Both the position numbers and the translations under genes were made by a program. A stretch of 64,000 nt of DNA, taken from positions 434,001 through 498,000 of the forward strand of contig MSED01000008.1 in NCBI GenBank assembly GCA_002099365.1. Reading direction: 5' to 3'. The notes below the pieces were generated by a model. That model saw only the letters and a program-made list of their open reading frames with translations, did no database searches and had not been told where the DNA came from. Positions within the stretch are counted from its first letter, which is position 1, and the number at the start of each line of letters is the position of its first letter. Shown in pieces: positions 1 to 11,341 of this stretch. Source of the stretch: Phialophora verrucosa. Lineage: Eukaryota; Ascomycota; Eurotiomycetes; Chaetothyriales; Herpotrichiellaceae.

Positions 1-842
1 TATGGCGGCTGGGTCGAAAAGGAAGAACGGAGAAAGCGAGAAGAAGCGCGGAGATTGAAGGAAGCAAAGGGTCCTGGAAAGAAGCAGGAGCAAATGGTTG
101 AGGATCCGAAGTAAGCGCGCAATGGAGATGGTGTCCTACCTTCCCACATACTGACTGTGCATCTAGTGCCGGAACCAACATCACGGTCCACAAAGACTCT
201 GCGTGGCGCGAATCCTGGAGCAACTTCAAAGAAAACTCCAAACTCATGCAATCGCTCTTCAACATGAAAAACACCTACGAAGAGTCCGAGAACCCCATCA
301 TTTCCACCGCACGCTCCATTTCCGACCGGGTCGCCGGGTTTTTCGCCGAGAATGAGACAGCCATGGTGATCAAGAAGTTCAGAGAAATGGACCCTTCGTT
401 CCAGATGGAGCCGTTCCTGCGGGATATGCGAGAGTACATTTTGCCCGAAGTGTTGGACGCGTACGTCAAGGGCGACGTGGAGACCCTCAAGCTGTGGCTG
501 TCGGCGGCCCAGTTTCAGGTGTATTCCGCCCTGATGGAACAGTATACCAAAGCTGGTCTGAAATCCGACGGACGGATTCTGGACATCAGACACGTCGACA
601 TCCTGAATGCGCGACTACTGGAGCCGGGCGACATCCCGGTCTTCATCATCACGTGTCGAACGCAAGAAGTCCACGTCTATCGGAATGCCAAGACGAATGA
701 ATTGGCCGCGGGCATGGAAGACAAGGTCCAACTTGTCACATATGCCATTGGCGTGACGAGACTACCCGAAGAAGTGAACAATCCCGAGACCAGAGGGTGG
801 AGGATGATCGAACTGCAGAAGGCCGCCAGAGATTACATCTAA
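1..842 (+). CDS. TIM44: Mitochondrial import motor subunit Tim44 (5' truncated by window)
   Basis: C-terminal part of Tim44, the peripheral inner-membrane subunit that tethers mtHsp70 to the TIM23 channel on the matrix side. The frame is open from base 1. Exon 1..110 encodes a Lys/Glu-rich stretch, then a 56-nt intron (donor GTAAGC at 111, acceptor AG at 165-166, phase 2), then exon 167..842 ending in TAA. The second exon has the Tim44 hallmarks: a DSAWRESW-type segment, an ENP-IISTARS-SDRVAGFFAENE block, and the compact C-terminal fold with a REYILPEVLDAYVKGD segment followed by beta strands. The protein ends in ARDYI, close to where the family normally ends, so only the N-terminus is missing. 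The start codon and the mitochondrial presequence lie upstream of the window. Identification is firm. Confidence 0.95.
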
Positions 843-1629
843 GGCGCCGCGGACCGACTCGGCGACGACGCTTGGTGGCAGGCCGGTGGCTGCCCTTTCC
901 TGTGTTTCTAACAATTGTCATCGGGGTCCAACTCACCTCGATCATGATGTGCTTTGTATTTTCAAAAAGCCGGTTCAAGTGGATATTGGGAGCCCCTTTC
1001 CGAAGCCTTTTGTACTCTATTTTCAACCACGAGCTGCGGGTTTTAACTAATGACGACCACGGGGAGTCAAAACGACGGGGGCCAGTCATGCATAGCGTTG
1101 GGCGACGGCTGCTAACCTGACCAGCCGCACTGCCCGTAGAGGCGCGCTTGAACATAAATGCATAATTCTACTCTTCCAACATCCGTTGTCCCCATTGCCA
1201 GCACAGCGTGTGCCCTCTGCGGAGTCCTAGTATGAGAACCAGTACTCCAACTTGGACCACGCAAGCCGATCACCTGTTCATGCAGGAATTCTGCATCCTT
1301 GCAGAGTGACGCAGGTACGAGGTTGAACCCAGCACGGGCTTCCGTTCGGTCGAACGACGTCATCGCAACATCCGTCACTGTTCACATATGTCATTCTCAG
1401 GTATCAACACCACTCACCGTCGTAGAAAGCCAGGCATCACTCAAACTGACACACAAGTACAAATAGAAGGAGCCAAGTACGCATTACAGTACTCCTATCA
1501 TTTCTGACTTCCCCCCTCTCTTGAAGACGTTTGCTCAACTTAACGTCAACTCAACTCAACTCCTCCCCATTCACATCACACTCGGAACACACTACCAGGC
1601 ACGCAAAAGATCAACCTTCACCCGCCAAA
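843..1629. other. Intergenic, TIM44 3' side and leader of the next gene
   Basis: No supportable gene. Short open frames on both strands have no domain and no splice partners. The last ~110 bases before 1630 are C/A-rich with repeated TCAACTCAAC tracts, which looks like a 5' leader. Confidence 0.6.
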
Positions 1630-2061
1630 ATGCCCCTCGTCGTCCCCGGCATAACCTCCTCTTCAGGCACAGGCAGCGATTCCTGGACCACCAAGCTCAT
1701 GGGCAAAACTCTAGGCGACAAGCATGACGAAACCACATTCGCCAAGAAAGATCTGCCTGGCAACCATCGCGTCGTGGACAGTGACGGGGGGATGATGACC
1801 ATGGATCACAATCCTGAGAGGTAAGTCGCCGTCTCTTTTCCTAGTACATTGGAGCGGATGGTAGTTACGGTGTTGGCGGAGAGAAAGGAGATTGCAAAAT
1901 TTGTCTATCGAATCCCGGTGTTTAGTTACACACATTAATAGTAACGGTATCGGCGTTGTTGCTGCTTGATCACTTGGTTGCTGACCTACCCCCCGTTGTG
2001 CGTTAGGTTGAACATCCATGTCGACAAGGACGGGACGGTCAAGAAAGTCACGCATGGATGA
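1630..2061 (+). CDS. Small fungal protein, proteinase inhibitor I78-like
   Basis: Two exons, 1630..1820 and 2007..2061, with a 186-nt intron (GTAAGT donor at 1821, phase 2), give 81 aa. The protein opens MPLVVPGITSS, has a central GKTLGDKHDETTFAKKDLP segment, and ends RLNIHVDKDGTVKKVTHG. This layout matches small fungal proteins of the I78 inhibitor fold, in which a HN-x-x-RLN-hydrophobic strand is followed by a D-x-DGTV hairpin. I78 members inhibit serine proteases, but most fungal paralogues lack functional data and have no signal peptide, as here. The splice is supported because it restores the R-LNIHVDKDGTV motif across the junction. No operon-like neighbour. Inhibitor activity is inference from family resemblance. 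Confidence 0.72.
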
Positions 2062-2530
2062 GCGATGCTGGTTAAAGTCCCAGTTTTCAGTCGAGAATCA
2101 GAACGAGGTCCAGTTTTAGATGCGGATCCGGATCAAAATAGCTTGACGCGGTGGAGATGGAATAGACCCTCTATCTAATTGCATGATGAGCGAAGGGCTG
2201 GTCACACACCCAGTAGACGGGGTGACTTTATAACGCATGGCATGATGACATGACATGACACGACACGGACAGAAGGGGACTGCAGGCTTAGATTACACCC
2301 AGAACGAGACCGCTGAAGACCATATACTATGAATTCATTCACAGGTACAGAAGAAATAAAAAGTGCTAGCTGTTCTATCCTGCAACTTGCACTGCAATGC
2401 CAGTAGCATACGCTGCCCCTGCAGTGTCGTCCTGTTTATACTGTACACCCCATTCGCCCTCGTCCCATTAAGCCAAGTACAGTACAACGGTGTGTCCATT
2501 TCCAAAACCAGTCGCGGTCTCTCCCTATGT
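2062..2530. other. Convergent intergenic spacer
   Basis: 3' flanks of two converging genes. It holds a short imperfect ACATG/ACACG repeat near 2243-2270 and AT-rich stretches likely to carry polyadenylation signals for both. No gene seen. Confidence 0.6.
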
Positions 2531-5500
2531 TTACGTCCGCTTGAGAGCCCTCATCTCCCTCTGCATGGCTTTCAGCCGTTCCCGCTCCAGAACCACAGTC
2601 TGTCTGACCATCCTCTTGACCTCCTCTCTCCCCCAGACTTCCCTCCAGTCGTTCCACCCCGCCAACTCTTCCACTACAACTTCATTGGTATACCTCAACT
2701 CGCGCCCGAGGCGTGCCACCTCCAGTCCTCTTTCCACCACTTTTCGCTCCGTTTCCTTGACAGCTTTCATCCGCGACTCCTCCGTGCCTGGGAATGGGAG
2801 ATTCACGTTCTTCAGAAGCCCCTTGCGTGGCACAGAGTTATTGGCCAGATTCGACCGATCCCTTTCGATCTGTTTCTGCGCGGACATGATTTTATCAATC
2901 AGCGCCGAGGGCTTCAGCAGCGCCGACTGTACGGCCGCGAGCGTCGACTGGAAACTCTGCAGCGAACAGATGTAATTCCGCAGTGGCGAGGAAGCGGCTT
3001 CCGTGTGCATGAGACTGGCGAACCGGAGAAACGTGTGCACAATTGGATCTGATAGCGTTGTTGCAGGTGCGGCGAGTGTGGCGAATGCCACGGCACAGAG
3101 CGAGTGAGATTCCGCAAAGTCGGCCTGCGCTTGCACGTATGTGTGGCCTTTACGGATGACCGAGCGGGTGGCGATATTGATTCTGCGCACCATGTCGCGA
3201 GAGTGAGAGACCAAGCCGTCCACGGCATGCATGTCCGCCCTCGACGTCAAAGGGTCGTATTCATCATTGATCTTCTCCTGGGCAAGTTCCGCCTTTAGTC
3301 GGGCCCGTTCGGCCATCTGTTCTTGCAGCATATCGGGCACGAGGAAGAATTCCCAGAGCATCTCATGCGTAGAGAACGTCGGGTGTTTCATCAAAATCTT
3401 GAGAAACCGGTCTAACTGTGATTGCGAATCATACAACACCGCCCTCGAAGGCCGAGAGTGCAGCTGAAACGGGTTGCGGAAGTTTGAGGCCAAGATCGTA
3501 GGCATATACGAGGCGGGAGAGTCCATCGAGAGCCATTTGGCCAGATTTTCGAAGTCGACGAGGGCGCGACGAGAGGTCGTGATGGTGTACGTCGTGCTAG
3601 AAACGGCCGGATTGGGTGCGCCGGATTTGAGGATGAATCGCGTCGAGCCATCCTCGACGAAGAACGAACGTACGATTGCCGTGATCCGGCCAGTTGTGTC
3701 GGCTGCGTTCGCGGGCGAAAATAATGTCAGGTCGTCAATTCGGTTGCGCACTTCGTCATCTTTGGCCAATTCGACCGCCGTCAAACCCCGAAAGTCTCGC
3801 ACGTGTGTGTTGACTCTGGGGTCACCTAGAAGTATCCTGACCATGTCGACGCGGCCGTACTTGCTTGCCAGCATTAAGGGGGTGAATTTCTTGTCGTTCG
3901 TGACGTTCAAATCGACCTCGCAATACTGAAGTAGTCGTTGCATGATGACCGAGTCGTTGATAATATGTAGCAACGAATTGCCTTTGTTATCAACATGGTC
4001 TTCAATGCGCAGAGGACTGTCGTCTTGTTGAGCGTCTCTCGCTGCTATCAGCGCTTCAGAGACCATACTGCCGTAGTCCGGATGGTCGTACGTGCGACAG
4101 ATAGCAAACAGAGGTGTATGTCCAATCTTGTCCTTTTGCCGCCAGGGCAGGACGTTTGCGAGTCTCTTGATCAGTTTAGGCGTGTTGAAGATATAATGCG
4201 CCACGCTTCGGCCTCGAGAGTCCTTGGCAGCGAGATACTCCCGGAACCTGTCTTCTCCCGCATTCTGTTCAACGTAGTCGAGAATGATATCGACCACTTC
4301 GGTGTTGGCGAGCTGGACTGCAGCACTCAGCAATGTTGCCCCTTCCTGGTTCGAATCCGCTAGCACTTCCTCTGGTGAGTAATGCTCGGAGAGGCTCAGC
4401 AGATATCGCAACGACTGCGGTTGCTGGCTTTCAACAGCCATCATGAGGACCGAGTTCCCGACCGCGTCTTGAGTCTGTGCAAGGCTTTGCACGGATGTGT
4501 CACCCTCTATGCCGCTCAATGATGTCTCGATTGTCGCTGCTCTAGACAAGCCCGAATGGACAGAAGAGATCGACATGCTTCTAGCGGCCATCTGGACCTT
4601 CTTCTTCTGTTTAGGGATCGAACTCTTCTTCTCCGCTGCTTGAAAAGGAAAGACATGCGAAAGGCCAGCTTCGCTGGATGGATTTCGCGACAGCGTCGGT
4701 CTGGCAATTGGGTCGATTGACTTGTTCGATGCAGTCGTCATTCTCGACAGCGGAATCTCCAGAGGTTCCTCAACCAGGTCGTCATCCAATATAGCGGACT
4801 CCTCAAATATTGATCTGATCTCGTCGACCTTTCCGCTCTTGACAGCTTTCCACAGCGACTGATTCTGCTTGGATGCTTTCCGTAATCCCCCCGCATCTCG
4901 TGCCAGATATGTCAGCACTGCCTCAAGAGTGCTCAAAGAATACCCAATTTCGCCACTTTCGACGTCGTCGATGTAAATAAAGCGCTGCATATAGGACAAT
5001 CGGGCCTGGAGATGCCTTACCGACGCCCGGATGACCACCAGTAAAAGCATCGATACTAGGACATCGGCGTTGATGGTCATTGCCGCCACGGCCTTCTTCT
5101 CCTCGTCCGAGATTCCGGACGGCTCTGACACCACCTTTTGCGTTTCGAGTAATATATCGAGCATTTCTTGTGGACTACCAGCCACGCCCATCTTTCGAAA
5201 GACACCAACTCCACGATTGATTCTGTTGATGAGATCTCGTTTGCCGTCCCGACCGTCTTCTATCACGATTCCAACTTGCGAGACGTCCAAACAATCCATC
5301 TGCCTTATCCGCCGGTCGAGTTCTTGATCTGAGGCTTTGTGAAATCCACATAAACGAGGGAATAGCAGCGAATCGTGTACGTACTCGGCTACGTATCGCT
5401 CAATCAGCTTTTCCACGTCGGGACCAGTCAGGTCAGTCGTCGCGCCCAGATTTGACAGTTGCTGCTTGTCGACTCCCTGGAACAAGTCAATAGCTGCAGT

Positions 5501-6334
5501 GACGGCCGTCTCTAGAGCTCTTCGCATGAGGTCCTCCTCGTCCTCGAAATACGCTGGAGAATTGAACGGCAATTTGACCGTCCCATTAGACTTGATAGAT
5601 CCATTCTCCGAAGCCTGAGTTGTTCCGTCCCATTCACTAGGCGGGGGAAGGGGCGAAGGTTGCGAAGGCGGCGGAGGAAGGGGCTTCCCAAGTTCCTTGC
5701 CAAACTCGTTGAACAGCCTCTCCAGGCCCGACTGCATCTGTCGCTGAATCATGGGAAAATTCTCCAGCAGTTGCCCAAAGGTCTTGATAACTTTCTTCTT
5801 AGGCGTCGGGGGTTCGGAAGACGACGAAGCACCAACTTGGCCGGGCGCGGGCGCGGTGATCTTTTTCTCCCCGATGATGGCGGGCTTGATGGGCAATGCC
5901 TCGAATAGGCCAGTCAACGGCTTGGAGATGTAGTAGACAAGCCATTGCTGCATATCATCCCCCTGCGAATAGTACAGCAGATCACTCAACAGCTGCGCCT
6001 GGTTCAAATGTTTGAAGCCCTTGTTATTGTACACGACATTCTCCTTAACGATGACTGTGCGCCCGTTGACGGTGGAGTAGTTTTTCGCCTTGTTACGACC
6101 GTCGCGAACATTTCCCTCCTTCGCAGCCGTGTTGGGGATGATGCGGAGGATGTGGCTGCCGAGGAAGTCTTCATCTTCGACCTGGTCGGCATATCTCCTG
6201 TTCGTCTCGCGATCCTGGCCGTACAAGAGGGATTCGGTGGTGGGCACGAGGAGCACATAGTTTTGCGAGGGGAGGGCGTGTCCTAGCACACTACTCTGAA
6301 AGAGCGCGCGCAGAAAAGGGTTCAGGACGGGCAT
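2531..6334 (-). CDS. VARP/Vrl1-like protein: VPS9 domain, ankyrin repeats, PX and BAR-like C-terminus
   Basis: Single-exon 1267-aa protein starting at a true ATG. In order: a conserved N-terminal region (~1-150); a Pro-rich linker (~215-235); a VPS9 domain (~290-480) whose core carries the NADVL...LLLVVIRA helix and GEIGYSLSTLEAVLTYL, typical of Rab5-family GEFs; Ser-rich linkers; ankyrin-type repeats (~620-860, including a FTPLMLASKYGRVDMVRILL unit); a PX-like domain (~880-1010) with a WEFFLVPDMLQEQ end; and a helical BAR-like C-terminus (~1050-1267) ending in basic coiled coil. This order matches budding-yeast Vrl1 of the endosomal VINE complex, related to mammalian VARP/ANKRD27. Expected role (inference): a Rab5-type GEF and sorting factor on endosomes. 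It shares a 461-bp divergent promoter with RIX7. Confidence 0.85.
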   Translation of the reverse strand: MPVLNPFLRALFQSSVLGHALPSQNYVLLVPTTESLLYGQDRETNRRYADQVEDEDFLGSHILRIIPNTAAKEGNVRDGRNKAKNYSTVNGRTVIVKENVVYNNKGFKHLNQAQLLSDLLYYSQGDDMQQWLVYYISKPLTGLFEALPIKPAIIGEKKITAPAPGQVGASSSSEPPTPKKKVIKTFGQLLENFPMIQRQMQSGLERLFNEFGKELGKPLPPPPSQPSPLPPPSEWDGTTQASENGSIKSNGTVKLPFNSPAYFEDEEDLMRRALETAVTAAIDLFQGVDKQQLSNLGATTDLTGPDVEKLIERYVAEYVHDSLLFPRLCGFHKASDQELDRRIRQMDCLDVSQVGIVIEDGRDGKRDLINRINRGVGVFRKMGVAGSPQEMLDILLETQKVVSEPSGISDEEKKAVAAMTINADVLVSMLLLVVIRASVRHLQARLSYMQRFIYIDDVESGEIGYSLSTLEAVLTYLARDAGGLRKASKQNQSLWKAVKSGKVDEIRSIFEESAILDDDLVEEPLEIPLSRMTTASNKSIDPIARPTLSRNPSSEAGLSHVFPFQAAEKKSSIPKQKKKVQMAARSMSISSVHSGLSRAATIETSLSGIEGDTSVQSLAQTQDAVGNSVLMMAVESQQPQSLRYLLSLSEHYSPEEVLADSNQEGATLLSAAVQLANTEVVDIILDYVEQNAGEDRFREYLAAKDSRGRSVAHYIFNTPKLIKRLANVLPWRQKDKIGHTPLFAICRTYDHPDYGSMVSEALIAARDAQQDDSPLRIEDHVDNKGNSLLHIINDSVIMQRLLQYCEVDLNVTNDKKFTPLMLASKYGRVDMVRILLGDPRVNTHVRDFRGLTAVELAKDDEVRNRIDDLTLFSPANAADTTGRITAIVRSFFVEDGSTRFILKSGAPNPAVSSTTYTITTSRRALVDFENLAKWLSMDSPASYMPTILASNFRNPFQLHSRPSRAVLYDSQSQLDRFLKILMKHPTFSTHEMLWEFFLVPDMLQEQMAERARLKAELAQEKINDEYDPLTSRADMHAVDGLVSHSRDMVRRINIATRSVIRKGHTYVQAQADFAESHSLCAVAFATLAAPATTLSDPIVHTFLRFASLMHTEAASSPLRNYICSLQSFQSTLAAVQSALLKPSALIDKIMSAQKQIERDRSNLANNSVPRKGLLKNVNLPFPGTEESRMKAVKETERKVVERGLEVARLGRELRYTNEVVVEELAGWNDWREVWGREEVKRMVRQTVVLERERLKAMQREMRALKRT

Positions 6335-6795
6335 CCAGGCACGATGCGCCGAGTTTGAACAGCAATCCGAATCATCGAGCCGTGGCGCGTTGTCAGCTGG
6401 AGCTGAGGGGCCGTGGCATGGGGGAAGGAGCGCGCGCGAAAGAATATTATTCTGTGAACCGTTGGAGTTGAAGCCACATGCGAGATGTGAGAAAAGAAAG
6501 TCGGTGCCTACGACGGATTAAAATGCCACATGCCCCGTTCGTTTCGGGCTGCGCCAAACTGCAACTTGGGCTTCCCCGGAAATCGAGAGTCGTCAGCCCA
6601 CGCCGACTTGGCATTGCATCTCGCGTACAAACACTCCGCCGGTGGCCTAGCACGAGCACGCACGAGGCTGAAGTAGAACCGACGACAAGGCTGAGTTGGA
6701 GACTGGGAATCCCCGCAGCTCTAGCGAAGAGACACGCAGACGAACCAAAAAAAAATATTGCTTGCGACCAGGACAACTTCTCGCAAAAGTCCATT
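6335..6795. promoter_or_regulatory. Divergent promoter region between the VPS9 gene and RIX7
   Basis: 461 bp separate the two start codons, so both core promoters must lie here. It contains an A-run near 6749-6757. No TATA box is obvious, as expected for housekeeping genes. No other gene seen. Confidence 0.5.
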
Positions 6796-9154
6796 ATGAC
6801 AAGAGGAGCCCGCCGACGTCAAACCCTGGGGCAGGGATTAGACAGAGAGGTAAGCCCTTCTTTCCCCGTCAGACCCTCCCCTCCCTAACAGTGGCATTCC
6901 GCAGGTGTACCTAGTCGTCCGCAGGATCATCGATGAGCGTGCACAGTACGAGGACGCTCCACCCATTCGCACTACCTTCGCCGCCGTATACGACGAAATC
7001 CGGCGCTCCAACTCCAGTCTCAATAGACGGCCGAAAAAGATCCTGGAGGATAGTATTGAGCGTGTGCTGGCAACTCTCCAACAGGACGGCGAGTCTGACA
7101 GCGAGGCTTCCATTGAAATTGCACAGGAGGAGCGCGCGAAGCACAAGTCAACGTCCAACAACCTCAACAGAAGCATAGTGGGTGCGTGGGCCATTTCAGC
7201 GGCTCCCTCAGGATCAACCACACCGAAGCAAGAGTTGCCCGCCATGGAATCACCTGCCAAAGCAACACCTGTCGTGAGCGGGGAGCCTCCAAGGAAGAAG
7301 CGCAAGGCTGCACCCGTCATTGACAGGTCGCCGCCGACGGGTATCACGTGGGACTCTCTAGGGGGAATCGACCCTATCATCCAGCAATTCGAGGATTTGG
7401 TGGTCATCCCGATGACCAAGCCCGAGATCTACGCAGAGCACAAGGTCCAACCACCCCGAGGAATCCTGATCCACGGTCCTGCAGGCTGTGGCAAGACCAT
7501 GGTGGCCCACGCAGTTGCGGCCGAGCTGGGGGTCAATTTTATCAACATCTCCGCCCCGTCCATCGTCTCAGGCATGTCCGGGGAGAGCGAGAAGGCGCTG
7601 CGAGAACACTTCGAGGAAGCCATGCGTTGTGCACCATGTCTAATCTTCATCGACGAGATCGACGCGATTACTCCGAAGCGCGAATCCGCCCAACGGGAGA
7701 TGGAGAAGCGCATTGTTGCGCAGCTTCTGATATGCATGGACGACCTCGCGCTTGAAAAGACCGACGGAAAACCAGTCATCGTCCTCGCCGCCACTAACAG
7801 ACCTGACAGTCTCGACCCCGCCTTGCGACGAGGCGGCCGCTTCGACAAAGAAATCAACATGAGCGTGCCCAGCGAGCCAGTCCGAGAACAAATTCTTCGA
7901 GCTCAGACGCGGGGCATGAGCCTGGCCAACGACATAGATTTCCCTCTCCTCGCCAAGCGAACTCCCGGCTTTGTCGGTGCCGATCTCAACGACCTGGTGT
8001 CCACCGCCTCTGCCACTGCAGTAAGGCGATACCTGAACCAGCTGAAAGCCAATTCCGAAAAATACACCATGGATGTCGACACAGACCCCAACACGGCCCC
8101 CAACAACGCAAACGGTACGGACATGCTCCCGGACCTCATTGCGAGCAGCTCCTCCGAGACGATAAGGTCCTTCCGCCGACTCGTCAAATACGCCAAGGCC
8201 GCACAGCCAGAGGACAAGGACACCAACGAAGCCGTCCTACTAATCACATTCGCCGACTTTCTCACCGCTCTCCCCCAGATCCAACCCTCCTCGCTGCGCG
8301 AAGGCTTCGCCACCATCCCCAGCACGACCTTCTCCGCAATCGGCTCACTGAAGACACACATCACGGAGCTGCAAGAGACCGTCATCCAGCCCATCCTGAA
8401 CCCGGCCCTGTACACAAGCCTCGGCATCACGCCCTCCAGCGGCACCCTCCTCTGGGGTCCCCCGGGCTGCGGCAAAACGCTCCTCGCAAAAGCCTGCGCG
8501 AACGCCAGCCACGCGAACTTCATCAGCGTCAAGGGCCCCGAGCTGTTGAACAAATACGTCGGCGAGAGCGAGCGCGCGGTGAGGCAAGTTTTCACGCGTG
8601 CGCGGAGTTCCGTCCCCGTGATTATCTTCTTCGATGAATTGGATGCCCTTGTGCCCACCAGGGACGGTGGTTCGGGTGGTGGTGGTGGTGGATCCGAGGC
8701 CAGCGCCAGGGTGGTGAACACGTTGCTCACGGAACTTGATGGCGTGGGACATAGCAGGGAGGGGATCTATGTCATCGCGGCCACGAATCGACCTGATATC
8801 ATTGATCCCGCTATGCTCAGGCCCGGCCGGCTGGACACTTTGTTATATGTCGGGTTACCAGACGCCGAAGGCAGGGTGGATATCCTGAGGACGCTGTGTA
8901 AAAAGGTCACGGGTATGGTGTTTGACAGCGCGGTCGCCGCCATCGCCGAGGCGTGTGACGGGTTCAGTGGTGCCGACCTGGAATCCCTCGTCCGCAGAGC
9001 TGGCTACAATGCGATACGCCGCGGTGTGACTTCGGGACAGGCGGTGTCGATAACAACAGCCGACTTCGAGCATGCAAGAAACGAAGTCAGGCGCAGCGTC
9101 GGCTTGGATGACATAAAGAAATACGCTGTGCTTCAGAAACAGTGGGGTACGTGA
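6796..9154 (+). CDS. RIX7: AAA ATPase Rix7 (NVL homologue), ribosome biogenesis
   Basis: Two exons: 6796..6849 (18 codons, MTRGARRRQTLGQGLDRE) and 6905..9154, joined by a 55-nt phase-0 intron, give 767 aa. The short first exon matters because the main open frame starts with a GTG (Val), not a start codon. After an N-terminal ribosome-binding-type domain (VYLVVRRIIDE, SNSSLNRRPKKILEDSI) come two AAA modules. D1 has Walker A GPAGCGKT (~208-215) and Walker B FIDEID (~265-271). D2 has Walker A GPPGCGKT (~536-543) and Walker B FFDELD (~592-598). Both have RPGRLD/RGGRFD-type arginine fingers, and D2 carries a Gly-rich insert. Rix7 strips assembly factors such as Nsa1 from pre-60S particles in the nucleolus. 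Walker A of D1 has Ala for the usual second Pro, a common D1 variant. Confidence 0.95.
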
Positions 9155-9453
9155 TACAGTAACGTGCCTTGAACATAATATCAACAGTGGGCAGTAGCAC
9201 GCCCATTGCCAAAGGGCTTCTAGCAGCCATTTCCATCATCATTAGCGCAGTATTGACAATACTGCTATTATTTTTGTTGTCAGCCTTATTCTCGCGATAT
9301 CAGGTAAGCACGGCAGTTACTTCCCAAGACACTATGATTATACCAACAGACGCCCCGGTTGGATTGGGCTGCCTCTCAAAAACGAATGGAGGCTTCGCAG
9401 ACCTTTGCACATCCAAAGCCACAAAACTTATTCCAACAACACGTCCGACGCAC

Positions 9454-11341
9454 TCAGAAAATCGGTAGGCGAAAGCTGTCGCTGCTGAGCCGCTGACTTT
9501 CGGTTGAACTTCGACTTGCAGAATCCGATCTAGTTCGTTTCTGCAGCTTCCTAGGCTTCTTTTGCGACCTCGGGCTCTCATGCCAAGTGCCAAATTCTTT
9601 GATCTTGGGTTCTTTCTCTAATGTGCCGGCCGGCAGGACTTCGAATCCATCGTTGACCTTTCGTGACCGGGTATTGGCGATTGACACAAAGTCGGAAGGG
9701 GATGACGTGGGTGCCGTTGCGGATGTGGTGGAACTTGTGGAAGAGTTTGCGGTATGTCTTGATGTCTTGGATGTGGTGTCAGTCGCCTTAGAGCAAGGAG
9801 CCTTGGCCTGTATTCTAGCTTGAGTCCTGTCCGTCCATGCTGAAGGTGGTGGCTTTGTAGTGGGTAAGGATTCGACAAAGGCGCGGAAGGGTATTGGAGA
9901 GGGACCTTCCATCCTTTGGACTCTGCGGGATAGCTGCTTGCCCAGGTTCATCGTGCCCTCTCGAGTCGGCCAAGATAGAGCACGAGACATGGAGTCGTCG
10001 CTGTCCTCGCTGTCTGCTGCAAAGGAAGAAAGAGGTATCGTCTCGGCCATCTCAGAGTGTCGACGGTCTCGGGTGTGTAACTGACCACTTTCTGCCGAAT
10101 GCAGCCGTCGGTGAGCCTCCATACGCTCAAGTGGGTTGACCTCAGATTGCACTTCCACCCTTTGGCGCCCGGGTGAGTTCCGTGGTCGACTCCCTATCAC
10201 AAACTTGCGTGAGCCAGAGGACGACAGGTTGGTGATCGGGCGAAGCTGCATTTTTGATGGGGAAGGAGTCGATCTCTCTACTGCTGTGGAAGGCCCGACA
10301 TCTGTGTAACATTGTCAGTCTCAGGTCCGCATTTAACACGAGGGCGGAGATTGCTAGACCTGGTACAATCTCGGCAGCTTCCGATCGCGAAGATGGACCG
10401 TTGTAGCTTATAACTAGTGTTTTCCCCTTCTTGGGAGTTGACGGTTCGCCCAGTTCATCGAGGAGCACAGCGGACCTTATGAATGGAGTGAGAGCTTGAT
10501 TGTGTTAGCAAGTTGATGTATAGATTGTGACGGTACAATACCTGTTGGAGAGGCTAATCCAATGTCTGCTGTATCACATACCGTGGTGGAGGTATTCGAA
10601 GAATGTCTCGGGGGGTTAATCGTCAATTGAGAGGCAGGAGTACGGACACCGCCATCGAGGTGCATTGGAGTGGCTTCGCGAGAATTCCACACGCCCTCGA
10701 TTTCCGGGTCTTCCAGTAGTGCGCGCATGCCGAATAGTGCATTGTCCTCCTGGCCGGTGACTAGTGTCATTTCGCCTCGTTCAGCTTGTTCCGCCGCTGC
10801 CCTTTTCGCCCTCCTTTTATCCCGAAGCCAATTTCTCAGTCTCACAAGAAAAGCTAGGATGAGAACCACGCCCTAGCTAGGTTAACAGGTGGATGTTTGG
10901 TCTGGCAGAGATGAGACGGACAAACGTGCCACCCAAAACCTGGCGATCGCATCAGTAAACCCGAACTTGAACTTGGATGGCTGGACTCACAAGCGCCAAA
11001 CGGGCCCATGTTGGCCACTCCAAGAAGAACACGGCCCCGTCAGGGAAAGGATCTTGCATATTGTCGGAGGCCGATATTGTAGCAATGCTAGACGCGAGGA
11101 AGGATGAAGAGGTAGAACCCCATCTCTGAAGAGCAAGGGGAACAAGCACCAAAGAAACGATAGAGCAGCTTGGGATGTGGTCGACTGAACTGCTAAAGAT
11201 GGACTGGAGGAAGATCCGAGGAGGAGAAAGGACTAGTAATAGAGTGTTGCCAGCCGCAGTCGAACTGGCGGTGGTGACGCTGGAAGACGGCAGCACCTGC
11301 TTCAGTCGTGCGCAGAATCGAGCAGTTACTGTCTGGCCCAT
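9454..11341 (-). CDS. Fungal single-pass membrane protein of unknown function
   Basis: Four exons: 11341..10991, 10872..10542, 10494..10360 and 10283..9454. Introns are 118, 47, 48 and 76 nt for the three gaps as read here (118, 47 and 76 nt being the genomic gaps 10990..10873, 10541..10495 and 10359..10284). Total 548 aa. Each junction keeps frame. A hydrophobic N-terminal half (a strongly hydrophobic SIVSLVLVPLAL segment) leads to a clear transmembrane helix made across the first splice (LALGVVLILAFLVRL), followed immediately by a basic stop-transfer run (RNWLRDKRRAKR). The rest is a long polar, Ser/Thr/Pro-rich tail, presumably cytosolic, with a conserved-looking KVNDGFEVLPAGTLEKE motif near the C-terminus. 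I recognise no enzymatic domain. The last acceptor has an alternative one codon downstream. The 3' end faces RIX7 with a 299-bp spacer. Confidence 0.7.

Noticed and set aside
9169..9468. 99-codon plus-strand ORF with a transmembrane helix downstream of RIX7
   Set aside because: It begins at TTG, an in-frame stop lies directly upstream and there is no ATG before the helix. The only splice to RIX7 would need a 41-nt intron. It is kept only as a low-interest finding.
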